From JAFGJQ01 sp052034525 (GTDB taxonomy: Bacteria > Planctomycetota > Phycisphaerae > UBA1845), in the NCBI GenBank assembly GCA_052034525.1, contig JBPOIK010000062.1, forward strand, positions 1 to 64,000: a DNA stretch of 64,000 nucleotides, given 5' to 3'. The notes beneath the pieces are model-generated. The model was not told the DNA's origin. It was given only the letters and a program-made list of their open reading frames with translations, and searched no databases. The stretch's first letter is position 1; each line of letters starts with the position of its first letter. The position numbers and the translations under genes are program-made. This document shows, one piece after another, positions 1-7,785 of the stretch.

Positions 1-34
1 TGATCTTCCTGCCTCGATCGGTTGTATTGCCCAT
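1..34 (-). CDS. 5' end of an unidentified gene running off the left edge
   Basis: Only eleven codons are inside the window, reading MGNTTDRGRKI on the minus strand. The call rests on the translation start: an ATG preceded, after a 6-nt GCCCCC spacer, by AAGGAGGA, a near-perfect Shine-Dalgarno sequence. Such a site next to an ATG with an open frame to the edge is unlikely by chance. The product cannot be identified from so few residues. The gene is divergent from the VanZ-like gene at 611. Confidence 0.55.
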   Translation of the reverse strand, partial: MGNTTDRGRKI

Positions 35-610
35 GGGGGCTCCTCCTTTCAAAGTGCTTTCGCAAAAAACACTTATGGAGGATGCCCCTCGCCTTTTCAA
101 ATTCCACAGGAAGTGAGACTACCTCGAGTCATTGGATCCGGGTCGCTTCTTGCCCGCTCCCATGGGTTCTTCCGATCGACGATCCACCGCCGCACCCGGG
201 TCGATCCGCCTTGCCCTTCCCAATCCCGATCCTGCCTTGAGGTTGGCATCAAAGCGATGAATTCCCCACAGCGCCGCGCCCTTCGGAACGCCCGAGGCGT
301 GCAATTTCAAGAGACGATTCTGCGAGCACTCATAATCTGGATGCGGTGATTTAGGGGTGGGAGTGTTGCGTGCAGGCAACACAGCCCGCAGATCTGGCAG
401 CAATTGACAGTGCGTCCTGGAATCGGTTCGCGTTCGTTCTTCGGACGTTGTCGGCCTTCGCCTCGCCGGGTTAGCCGGGTGGAGCCATATATTATCGCCA
501 TTCACCGTTGGCCGGTCGGTTCTGACGGATGGCGGCGGCGACGGTGAGTCGTTTGCCGGTAGGCTCGACGTGACGGCCGTTTCGCCGTCGCCAGGAGAAG
601 GAAGAAGCCG
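35..610. other. Intergenic region between divergent genes
   Basis: About 575 bp with no convincing coding sequence; the open frames here lack ribosome sites and recognisable residues. It holds the ribosome-binding site of the left-edge gene (about 41-50), an imperfect A/T-rich inverted repeat at 52-74 just upstream of it (AAGTG and CACTT arms), and a 7-bp stem at 363-382 (GTGTTGC / GCAACAC, 6-nt loop) without a T-run. It presumably contains the promoters of both flanking genes, but no clear -35/-10 pair was picked out. Confidence 0.5.
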
Positions 611-2023
611 GTGACAACCCGATTCGCACGACCCAACCGAATCCCCGGTCGATCCGCGGTCGCAACCGCGGCGCCGGCGGTACACCGCGAGGCCGTCATC
701 CTGGGGGCCGTGATGACCGCGCTCGTGCTGATCAGCTCGCTCACGCCGTTTCAGTTCCAATCGGGCACGGTGTCGAGGCTGACATGGATATCGCCCACGT
801 GCGAAGACCTGGTGGTGAATCTTCTGGTCTATCTGCCGGTGGGCTTCACGCTGTTCGGCGGGCTGAGCCGGTGGCTGCGCCGCAGACGCTGGGCCGTTCT
901 GGCCGCCACGGCGGGCGCGGCAGGCTTGAGCCTGAGTATCGAGACTCTTCAGACGTTTTCCGCGGCGCGATGGGCCTCATGGACCGACGTGATGCTCAAC
1001 ACGCTTGGCGGACTGGCGGGCGCCTGCATCGCGCCCCGAATCGGGCTGGCGGTCCAGGGCCTGGCGGCCGCCGCGCAGCGGGCCTGGCGACGATGCCCAT
1101 CAAGTGTCATGTCTGTAGCACTGACACTGGGCGTCGTGCTGCATGGCCTGGCGCCGTTCGACTTCGTCCGTAATGCCACGGAATTCCGAACGTCTCTGCT
1201 GGCTTCCCAATGGTGGCCGATCGCCGAGCGATACGCGCCGCCGCACGCGATACCACGGTTGAATCCATACGCCGGGCTGTTGAGCACGCTGAGCTTCAGC
1301 GGGCTCTTCTTCCTGCTGGCGGCGGTGCAGACCCTGGCCCGGCGGGCATCCGGCCGGAACAGCCGTGCGGCGATGGTCGAAGGTGTCGGCCACGCGGCCC
1401 TGGTGGCCGTGCTGGTGGAGGTGCTGCAACTCTTCCTGCGGTCGCGGGTATTCAGCACGCTGGATGTCGTCACGGCCATCGTGGCGGGTGTGGCCGGCGC
1501 GGGGTTGGCGACGTTCGCCGGCAACGTCCGTGACGCGTGCGGCCGGATGCCGCGATGGCTCCTGAATGCGCGCTCGGCGGCGGTGGCGATTGTCGCGGCG
1601 TATCAGGTGGCGTGGCATCTGGCCTTCGGGCTGGCGCAGGGCGAGCTTGGCGCGGAGTCCTGCGTTCCGTTTGCCACGCTGTTTCGGCTGCCTTTTGTGC
1701 AGGCGGTCGGCGTGATGGCCGGGACGGTGCTGGCATACACCCTGTTAAGCTCCACGTTGGCGTTGCTGTGCTGGTCGGTCACGGACCGGGTGCGATGGGG
1801 CTGGGTGACTCTGCCCGTGGTCGGCGTTGCGGTCGCCGCCGCCTGGTGTCGGGCGGGTTCCGTCGTGCGGATGCCGGACGTCACGCCCGTCTGCCTGGCG
1901 ATGGTCGCGGTGATCTTCTGCGGCCTCTCTGTTCGCCTGCTTCAACCGGCGCGTGTGGCGGCGGAGCCGATCCGGCGTGCGGGTGGCCGTCATGCCTTTC
2001 CTGATGCGCGCCGGACGAGCTGA
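611..2023 (+). CDS. Tandem VanZ-like membrane protein
   Basis: A 470-residue integral membrane protein with two VanZ-like modules in one chain. The first (about residues 35-145) shows N70 followed by LLVYLPVG, the SIETLQ block near 109-114 and SWTDVMLNTLGG at 123-134. The second (about 165-300) repeats the pattern with a start at HGLAPFDF, then VEVLQLF and STLDVVTAIVAGVAG. Several more hydrophobic segments follow to residue ~450. VanZ-family proteins are named for a teicoplanin-resistance accessory protein, but most have no known function, so no resistance role is implied. The GTG start is preceded by GGAGAAGGAAG. The 3' end overlaps the convergent endonuclease V gene by 34 bp. Confidence 0.8.
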   Translation: MTTRFARPNRIPGRSAVATAAPAVHREAVILGAVMTALVLISSLTPFQFQSGTVSRLTWISPTCEDLVVNLLVYLPVGFTLFGGLSRWLRRRRWAVLAATAGAAGLSLSIETLQTFSAARWASWTDVMLNTLGGLAGACIAPRIGLAVQGLAAAAQRAWRRCPSSVMSVALTLGVVLHGLAPFDFVRNATEFRTSLLASQWWPIAERYAPPHAIPRLNPYAGLLSTLSFSGLFFLLAAVQTLARRASGRNSRAAMVEGVGHAALVAVLVEVLQLFLRSRVFSTLDVVTAIVAGVAGAGLATFAGNVRDACGRMPRWLLNARSAAVAIVAAYQVAWHLAFGLAQGELGAESCVPFATLFRLPFVQAVGVMAGTVLAYTLLSSTLALLCWSVTDRVRWGWVTLPVVGVAVAAAWCRAGSVVRMPDVTPVCLAMVAVIFCGLSVRLLQPARVAAEPIRRAGGRHAFPDARRTS

Positions 2024-2667
2024 TCGGCCAGTCGGATGGGTTCGGGCAGGCGATAGCGGGTGGCGCAGGCGAGCACAAGACGTACGGCGGTGGCCAGATC
2101 GATCCGGTGACCGATGCTGACATAGACGGGCTTCACGCGGTCGCGCGTTCGCAGCACCTGGCCGATCTGCTCATCACCATCCCACAGGGGGGCGACCGCG
2201 CCGCGCCGGGGCGCCGGCTCATCGTGTGTGCCGGTCAGCCGGCTCTTGGCACAGCCGAGGCTGGGGCGATCCAGCCAGAGGCCCACGTGACAGGCCAGCC
2301 CGAACCGGCGCGGATGCGCGTACCCGTGTCCGTCACACAGGACGACGTCCGGCTGGACTTGCAGTTTTCCGATGGCGGCCAGAACGGCCGGCGCCTCCCG
2401 AAACGACAGCAGGCCGGGCACGTACGGAAAGCGCACGCGCATGCACGCGGTTTGCTCCTCGACAACGACTTTCGCTTCCACGTCCCAGACAACCACGCCG
2501 GCCACGCAGTCGCGTTTGCCCGGCAGAAACGCCATGTCCGCACCGGCTACTCGACGGATGCGAGCGCGCAATCGACGGTCGACGACCCGGTCCGCCAACG
2601 CACGCTGCAGCGCGACGGCCTCCTTGGGTGTGAGATCCCAGGTGTGCAGGGGCGCGGGCCGCTTCAC
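1990..2667 (-). CDS. nfi: Endonuclease V (deoxyinosine 3'-endonuclease)
   Basis: A 225-residue protein of the usual EndoV length, which nicks DNA near deoxyinosine produced by adenine deamination. The family blocks are present in order: GADMAF (first catalytic Asp), FPYVPGLLSFRE (Tyr wedge and catalytic Glu), CDGHGYAHPRRFG (catalytic Asp and base-pocket segment), KSRLTG, and YRLPEPIRLAD near the C-terminus. The start chosen is a GTG (MKRPAPLHTWDL) because TGGAGGGA lies 6 nt upstream; frames open further upstream but have no family similarity. It is divergent from the LAB_N gene and overlaps the end of the VanZ-like gene tail to tail. Catalytic residues look complete, so it should be active. 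Confidence 0.93.
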   Translation of the reverse strand: MKRPAPLHTWDLTPKEAVALQRALADRVVDRRLRARIRRVAGADMAFLPGKRDCVAGVVVWDVEAKVVVEEQTACMRVRFPYVPGLLSFREAPAVLAAIGKLQVQPDVVLCDGHGYAHPRRFGLACHVGLWLDRPSLGCAKSRLTGTHDEPAPRRGAVAPLWDGDEQIGQVLRTRDRVKPVYVSIGHRIDLATAVRLVLACATRYRLPEPIRLADQLVRRASGKA

Positions 2668-2698
2668 AAGAATCCCTCCAGACCGCAGCCGACCAGAG

Positions 2699-2726
2699 CC
2701 GAACGCCTGTCCAACGTAGCGTTCGG
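2699..2726. repeat. 8-bp inverted repeat between divergent genes
   Basis: CCGAACGC at 2699-2706 and GCGTTCGG at 2719-2726 form a perfect inverted repeat around a 12-nt spacer. It sits between the divergent endonuclease V and LAB_N genes, where an operator could act on either. No function can be assigned from sequence alone, and chance occurrence is possible in GC-rich DNA. Confidence 0.3.
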
Positions 2727-2835
2727 ACAAATGGTGTCCAGCGCCGGGGCGGTCTCGCTTGCGTCGCTCGCCGGCCACGAACATAATCGCCCGGTCGGTT
2801 GCCTTGTGCGTATTGTCGCGGGCGAAGGTATCGTC

Positions 2836-3423
2836 GTGGGCGTGATCGTCCGAGCCGTCTACTGGCTGGCGGTGTGCCGGCTGCTGCTTCCTCTGCAGAC
2901 CGCGGGGCCGGCCGCGGGGCCGCCGTCCGGCCAGGATTTGGTCGATCTGGTCCGGCGGGATCCGGTGGCCATGGACCTGATCCGCCAGGACGACGCGTTG
3001 AAAGAGGAGATCAACCGGCGGCCGACGCTCCGGCAGGTCATGCGTGAACTCCACGATGATCCCCGGGTGTTCCTGCATCGGGTGCGCAAAACGCTGACGA
3101 ATCCGTGGGTGCTGTTCGGGTTTGGCGCCCAGGCGATGTTCCTCATGCGTTTCGTGATCCAGTGGATCGCCAGCGAGAAGCGCAAGCGATCGTACGTGCC
3201 GGTGTCGTTCTGGTGGTTCTCCCTGGCCGGCGGTGTTACCCTGTTCGTCTATGCCGTCAGTCGTTTTGACCCGGTGTTCGCGCTGGGCCAGGGATTGGGA
3301 TGTGTCATCTATCTGCGGAACCTGGTCCTTATTCACCGGCGTTCGGCTGAGTACCGCTGCCGCCGGACCGCGCGGTCTGGCGGCAACGGAAGCGGCTCCG
3401 ACTTCGAGCCGCCCGACTCATAG
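2836..3423 (+). CDS. LAB_N (lipid A biosynthesis N-terminal domain) membrane protein
   Basis: A 195-residue membrane protein. The C-terminal half carries the LAB_N pattern: a GFGAQAMFLMRFVIQWIASE segment, then YVPVSFWWFSLAGG and GLGCVIYLRNLVLI, predicting three or four membrane helices. The domain is named after the N-terminus of some LpxB proteins but also occurs alone beside polyprenyl-phosphate glycosyltransferases, probably in sugar-lipid handling at the inner membrane. That is the arrangement here: a DPM1-like gene starts 9 bp downstream. The GTG start at 2836 has GAAGG 7 nt upstream; GTG codons at 2806 and 2842 are alternatives. The N-terminal ~75 residues are not recognised. Confidence 0.75.
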   Translation: MGVIVRAVYWLAVCRLLLPLQTAGPAAGPPSGQDLVDLVRRDPVAMDLIRQDDALKEEINRRPTLRQVMRELHDDPRVFLHRVRKTLTNPWVLFGFGAQAMFLMRFVIQWIASEKRKRSYVPVSFWWFSLAGGVTLFVYAVSRFDPVFALGQGLGCVIYLRNLVLIHRRSAEYRCRRTARSGGNGSGSDFEPPDS

Positions 3424-3432
3424 GGAGCAGCC

Positions 3433-4410
3433 GTGAGCGTCAAACCAGACAGTCCCGCCGATGAACTTCGGCTGTCCATCGTCGTCCCGGTGTTCAATGA
3501 GGCCGGAAACGTCCAGCCGCTGGTGGACGAGATTGTTCGCGAGGCCGACCGCCTGGGCTGCACGTACGAAGTGATTCTCGTCAACGACGGCAGTACGGAC
3601 GGCTCCGAGGCCGCCCTGGATCGGGCGGCCGACGGTCGGCCCCAGGTGAAGGTCATCCACTTCGCGGCGAACTGCGGACAGACCATCGCCATCCGGGCCG
3701 GCCTGGAGGCGGCCAGAGGCCGGCGCTGGATCACACTGGACGGAGACCGGCAGAACGACCCCGGCGACATGGGCCCGCTGCTGGAACGGTTGGAACAGGG
3801 GTTCGTGTGTGTCAGCGGGTGGCGGAAGGACCGGCAGGACAGCATGACACGCAAAGTGGTCTCGCGGGTGGCTAACGGCCTGATCCGTAAGATCGCCCGA
3901 TCGCCCGTTCACGATCTGGGCTGCACTCTCAAGGCATATCGGGCTGACGCCCTGGCGCCGCGCGAGCTGTTTGGCGAAATGCATCGCTTTCTGGCGATCC
4001 TGGCGGCCGCGCGGGGCCCGGTGACGGAAATGGTCGTGAAGCATCACCCCCGGACCGCCGGCGCCAGCAAATACGGCCTGAGCCGCACGGCCCGGGTGAT
4101 CACGGATGCCCTGTTGTTGCGGATTCTGTTGAAATACACCACGCGGCCCTCGCATCTGTTCGCGAAGGTCGCGCAGTGGCTGGTGCTGGCGGGTGCGGGG
4201 ATGCTCGTGCTGAGCCTGGCCGATGCCTGGGTGTATCCCTTCGCCGGCTGGCTGGGACGCTGGTTCGTGCCAGCGGTCCTGCTGGCCGCGGGGGGGGTGG
4301 TGGTGCTCACCACGGGTCTGGTGGCCGAATTGGTGGTGCGGAACCGATACCTGATCACCAACGAGCGCCCTTACCGCATTGCGAGGCGTGTGAACTTCGA
4401 AGACCCGTAG
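3433..4410 (+). CDS. DPM1/ArnC-like family 2 glycosyltransferase
   Basis: A 325-residue membrane-anchored glycosyltransferase expected to transfer a sugar from a nucleotide donor to a polyprenyl phosphate. The GT-A fold begins with LSIVVPVFNEAGN (14-26); NDGSTDGS is at 51-58 and the metal-binding DGD at 103-105. HPRTAGASKYG and a run of residues ending RILLKYTTRP are typical of polyprenyl-P glycosyltransferases. Two hydrophobic helices at about 250-310 anchor the C-terminus. Start GTG at 3433 follows GGGAGC. It is coupled to the LAB_N gene, suggesting a joint job in lipid-linked sugar synthesis or envelope glycan modification. The sugar and acceptor cannot be told. Confidence 0.88.
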   Translation: MSVKPDSPADELRLSIVVPVFNEAGNVQPLVDEIVREADRLGCTYEVILVNDGSTDGSEAALDRAADGRPQVKVIHFAANCGQTIAIRAGLEAARGRRWITLDGDRQNDPGDMGPLLERLEQGFVCVSGWRKDRQDSMTRKVVSRVANGLIRKIARSPVHDLGCTLKAYRADALAPRELFGEMHRFLAILAAARGPVTEMVVKHHPRTAGASKYGLSRTARVITDALLLRILLKYTTRPSHLFAKVAQWLVLAGAGMLVLSLADAWVYPFAGWLGRWFVPAVLLAAGGVVVLTTGLVAELVVRNRYLITNERPYRIARRVNFEDP

Positions 4411-4505
4411 CGTTGCGGTGTTTGCTGTAATTTACTGTTGATCTGCGGGTTATGACAAATCGCAGACAACCCCGTCCGTTCTGTCGAGGGTGGTCTATCA
4501 TTGAT

Positions 4506-4522
4506 CGGCCGGAAACCGGCCG
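4506..4522. repeat. 7-bp hairpin in a short intergenic gap
   Basis: CGGCCGG / CCGGCCG arms around an AAA loop, between the glycosyltransferase stop and the SHOCT gene. There is no T-run after it, so it is only a possible terminator or leader structure. Confidence 0.3.
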
Positions 4523-4565
4523 CTACGATTGAGCGCAGATGGTGGTGTGCAAGGTGGTGAGCGGC

Positions 4566-4865
4566 ATGACCGCAATTGCGGTTTGGGGCCCGCTTCTGGC
4601 GGCCGCGAACCAGGACAAATCGAGCCTCTGGGACGTTGCCCTGTACGGGATTATCGTGCTCGGGGCCGTTTTGCTGCTGGTGTTCGTTGCGCAGTGGTAT
4701 CGGGCGCGGTTCCGCGAAGAGGAGGAATCGGAGCCGACGTTCACACTGGCCGATCTGCGTGAGTTGCGCGATCGAGGGCAGTTGGCTCCGGATGAATACG
4801 AGCGGTTGCGGGGGATCATCGTGACGGAAGTCCGGGAGCAGGCCGAGCGCGGTTCCCAGCCCTGA
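4566..4865 (+). CDS. Small membrane protein with SHOCT-like C-terminus
   Basis: A 99-residue protein with one membrane helix (about residues 24-42, rich in I, L, V) followed by a charged stretch and a C-terminal SHOCT-type motif, FTLADLRELRDRGQLAPDEY, then ERLRGII. SHOCT is a short C-terminal domain of unknown mechanism. The ATG at 4566 is preferred over the in-frame ATG at 4539 because GGTGAG precedes it at normal spacing, whereas 4539 has no ribosome site. It stands alone between the glycosyltransferase gene and clpX. Confidence 0.7.
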   Translation: MTAIAVWGPLLAAANQDKSSLWDVALYGIIVLGAVLLLVFVAQWYRARFREEEESEPTFTLADLRELRDRGQLAPDEYERLRGIIVTEVREQAERGSQP

Positions 4866-5010
4866 TAGACGCTGGTGAGGATCGATGGGCCGAGCGGGAA
4901 GCCGGAGGATGGGGGAATTCGGTACTTGGTTGCCTGAAGGGCGGTCGATACGAAACCAGGGCTGGCGATGAACAGCCCCGGGCGCAGGCAGAGGCAGGAG
5001 CGCAGGTAGC

Positions 5011-6300
5011 ATGCCCCAGGATCGTGGCACTGGCAGTGGCGGCGGACGGAAGCGGCGCGAGGCGGTCTGCAGCTTCTGCGGCAAGACGCAGCGGGAGACA
5101 GGCCCGATGGTCGAAGGGCCGCGGGACGTCTACATCTGCAAGTCCTGCATAGAGCTGTGCCACAACATCATCCGGCAGGAGGTTCGCAAGGCCGCCACGA
5201 CCCGGGCGATGCTGGGCACCATCCCCAAGCCGCGTGAAATCAAGGAATTCCTGGACGAGTACATCATCGGCCAGATGGTCGCCAAGAAGGCGATCGCGGT
5301 GGCCGTGTATAACCATTACCGCCGACTGGCCCACCTCGACACGCTCGTAAAGGGCGATGTGGAGCTGGACAAATCGAACGTTCTGCTGATCGGTCCGACG
5401 GGCTCGGGCAAGACGCTGATCGCCCGGACGCTGGCCCGCATTCTGCACGTGCCCTTTGCCATTGGTGACGCGACCACGCTGACCGAAGCCGGATACGTCG
5501 GGGAGGACGTGGAAAACATCCTGCTGCGGCTGCTTCAGAACGCGGATTACGACCTGGAGGCGGCCCAGCGCGGCATCGTCTACATTGACGAAATCGACAA
5601 AATCGGCCGGACAACGTCGAACGTCAGCATCACGCGAGACGTATCGGGCGAGGGTGTGCAGCAGGCGCTGCTGAAGATGCTGGAGGGCACGATCTCGAAC
5701 ATTCCGCCCCAGGGCGGCCGCAAGCATCCGGAACAGCAGTACATCCAGATGGACACGTCCAATATTCTGTTCATCTGCGGCGGCACATTTGTCGGCCTGG
5801 AGAACATCATCCGCAAACGGCTGGGCGGCAACATGGGGTTCCGCTCATCCAGGACGAAAGACGGGGCGGACCTGAATGACACCGGGGTGGCCCTGCGGCA
5901 TGTCATTCCCGACGATCTGGTCGAGTTCGGCATGATCCCCGAGTTGATCGGACGCCTCCCCGTGGCGGCCACGCTGGACCCGCTGGACTTGGACACCATG
6001 GTCCGCATCATGACCGAGCCCAAAGACGCCCTGATCCGGCAGTATCAGAAATTCTTCGAGTTTGAGGGCTGTGAGCTGGAATTCACGCAAGAGGCCCTCA
6101 AGGCCCTGGCCGCCCGCGCCCTGGAACGGAACACCGGAGCCCGCGCCCTGCGCGCTGTGACCGAAGAAGTCATGCTCGAATCCATGTATGAGCTGCCGGA
6201 GCGAAAAGATAGCGGACGCTGGATTCTGACGGAGGAAGTGGTCAACGGGCAAGTCCGGCTGTTCGAAACCCGGCCGCGCCGTCGGCGCGAGTCCGCATAA
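5011..6300 (+). CDS. clpX: ClpX, ATPase subunit of the Clp protease
   Basis: A 429-residue AAA+ unfoldase that selects and threads substrates into ClpP. The N-terminal C4 zinc-binding domain uses C20, C23, C43 and C46. The AAA+ module has Walker A GPTGSGKT at 128-135, the substrate-gripping pore loop GYVG at 161-164 and Walker B YIDEID at 191-196. The C-terminal small AAA+ domain ends in NTGARALRAVTEEVMLE and a short Arg-rich tail. An AGGAG lies somewhat far upstream of the ATG; MPQDRG is the natural start before the zinc domain. clpP is not adjacent: the preceding gene is the SHOCT protein. Confidence 0.97.
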   Translation: MPQDRGTGSGGGRKRREAVCSFCGKTQRETGPMVEGPRDVYICKSCIELCHNIIRQEVRKAATTRAMLGTIPKPREIKEFLDEYIIGQMVAKKAIAVAVYNHYRRLAHLDTLVKGDVELDKSNVLLIGPTGSGKTLIARTLARILHVPFAIGDATTLTEAGYVGEDVENILLRLLQNADYDLEAAQRGIVYIDEIDKIGRTTSNVSITRDVSGEGVQQALLKMLEGTISNIPPQGGRKHPEQQYIQMDTSNILFICGGTFVGLENIIRKRLGGNMGFRSSRTKDGADLNDTGVALRHVIPDDLVEFGMIPELIGRLPVAATLDPLDLDTMVRIMTEPKDALIRQYQKFFEFEGCELEFTQEALKALAARALERNTGARALRAVTEEVMLESMYELPERKDSGRWILTEEVVNGQVRLFETRPRRRRESA

Positions 6301-6431
6301 CACGGCGTTTCGTCGCTGCCCCGCTCACAGGCCGTCCGGCCTTCCCATCTGCGAGTCATCCCGCCCAGGGAAAAATCAAGCCGCCTTTGCCGGGTGACGA
6401 TACCTCCACTGGTAGATCGCGGTTGTGAAAT

Positions 6432-6451
6432 CGGCCCGCGGTTGCGGGCCG
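6432..6451. repeat. 8-bp GC hairpin between clpX and a zinc-ribbon gene
   Basis: CGGCCCGC / GCGGGCCG around a GGTT tetraloop, about 130 bp after clpX and 25 bp before the next start codon. No T-run follows. It could be a terminator without a U-tract or a leader structure of the next gene. Confidence 0.3.
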
Positions 6452-6476
6452 GCAGGATGACCCCCAGAGCAATCCT

Positions 6477-6680
6477 ATGCCCGTAACGCTGCTGTGTCCG
6501 AACCTGCGTTGCAGAGCGATTCTACAAGTGCCCGACGCCTGCCGCGGCAAGCGAGTGCGCTGCGGCCAGTGCGGGATCACGCTGTCCGTCCCCTCCACGG
6601 GGACAGGTGGCGGAAAAGGGGACAAGCCCGTGGCGGAAGAGGCCGCCGCGGGGAGCAAAGGGAAGGGTAAGAAGAAGTAG
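6477..6680 (+). CDS. Small zinc-ribbon protein
   Basis: A 67-residue protein with a CPNLRC ... VRCGQC zinc-ribbon pair (C7, C12, C29, C32), resembling the short ribbons of the MJ0042 type that recognise nothing known by themselves. The C-terminal 20 residues are Lys/Gly-rich and end GKGKKK, suggesting nucleic acid or ribosome association, which is inference. Ribbon proteins of this kind are common in planctomycetes. No strong ribosome site was seen before the ATG, so the start is less certain than the frame. Confidence 0.55.
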   Translation: MPVTLLCPNLRCRAILQVPDACRGKRVRCGQCGITLSVPSTGTGGGKGDKPVAEEAAAGSKGKGKKK

Positions 6681-6824
6681 GATCCCAGTCTGATCATTTC
6701 CCGTCGCTTCGGCTGAAACCCCAGGCGAAAACGACTACTATTCCTGTGTCGCCCGACCCATGCGCGGGATCGGTTCGTGGCCGCGATCGCGCCTCGCAAA
6801 CCGGACGCGGGCAGGAGAAGTCGC

Positions 6825-7745
6825 TTGGCAATCGACGCCGTGTTGCTGATGGCCCTGGGCGGGCCGGGTTCGATGGACGAAGTCCGGCCGTTCATCCAAA
6901 GCGTGCTGGGCGATCGACCGGTTCCGTCCGATCGCATCGCGCGTGTCGCGGCGCATTATGAGGCGGTCGGCGGTCGATCGCCGCTGACGTCGTGGACGCT
7001 GGCACAGGCAAAAGCGCTGGAGGATCGGCTGGCCGTCGAGGGACCGGCCGTGCCGGTGGTGGTCGGGATGCGGTGCTGGTCGCCGTGGCTGGTGGACGCG
7101 ATACGCAACCTGGCTGCCGGCCGCGTCAAACGCGTCGCGACGATTCCGATGCATGCGTTCCGGGATGTCCGCACCGCCGGCCTCTACCAGGCGAGCCTGG
7201 TCCGGGCCACGCAGGATGCCTCCGCCGAGGACATCGAGTTCGCGGAAGTCCCCGCCTGGCACAGTCATCCCTTGTACATAGAAGCGCTGGCGGACCGTGT
7301 AAACGCGGCGGCGGAACGTGCCCAGGGAATCGACCGCACGCCCACGCCGTTGCTGTTCAGCACTCACAGCCTGCCGCTCCAGACGCCCGACATCCAGGAC
7401 CACGTTGCGGCCATTCGTGAGACCGCCCAGTGCGTGGCCGACCGCCTTGAGTGGCGACACTGGCAGGTGGTGTACCAGAGTCGGACCGGCCGGCCGGACG
7501 AGCCGTGGCTGGAGCCGGATGTCTGCTCGGTAATTCGAGAGTTGGCCGGGCGAGGGCACCGAAGCGTGATGGTTGCGTGCCCGGGATTCGTATGCGACCA
7601 CGTGGAAGTGCTCTACGATCTGGATATCGAGGCGGCCGGGGTGGCCCGGGAGTACGGGATGGCCTTCGCCCGGGCCGAAACGGTGGGCGTGCATCCGGGA
7701 TTCATCGAGTTGCTGGCCAATCTGGTTCGGCAGGTGGCCGGGTGA
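6825..7745 (+). CDS. hemH: Ferrochelatase (heme or coproheme synthesis)
   Basis: A 306-residue ferrochelatase that inserts Fe2+ into a porphyrin. The N-terminus reads VLLMALGGPGSMDEV, the usual family opening. The catalytic His lies in FSTHSLPL (H181) and the metal-pathway Glu in FVCDHVEVLYDLD (E261), matching the spacing of H183/E264 in the Bacillus enzyme. The TTG at 6825 is chosen because AGGAG lies 7 nt upstream and the protein then starts like its relatives; GTG at 6777 would add 16 Arg/Lys-rich residues. It is followed after 40 bp by the porphyrinogen oxidase gene, so the last two steps of heme synthesis sit together. Whether it acts on protoporphyrin or coproporphyrin is undecided. Confidence 0.93.
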   Translation: MAIDAVLLMALGGPGSMDEVRPFIQSVLGDRPVPSDRIARVAAHYEAVGGRSPLTSWTLAQAKALEDRLAVEGPAVPVVVGMRCWSPWLVDAIRNLAAGRVKRVATIPMHAFRDVRTAGLYQASLVRATQDASAEDIEFAEVPAWHSHPLYIEALADRVNAAAERAQGIDRTPTPLLFSTHSLPLQTPDIQDHVAAIRETAQCVADRLEWRHWQVVYQSRTGRPDEPWLEPDVCSVIRELAGRGHRSVMVACPGFVCDHVEVLYDLDIEAAGVAREYGMAFARAETVGVHPGFIELLANLVRQVAG

Positions 7746-7785
7746 GAGAGCATGGCAGCCCGGTAACGCGGGACGGGGACCAGGC

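Noticed and set aside
1990..3336. A 448-codon minus-strand frame through the EndoV gene and beyond
   Set aside because: Only the part up to 2667 matches EndoV; the rest is a GC-rich shadow of the plus-strand LAB_N gene.
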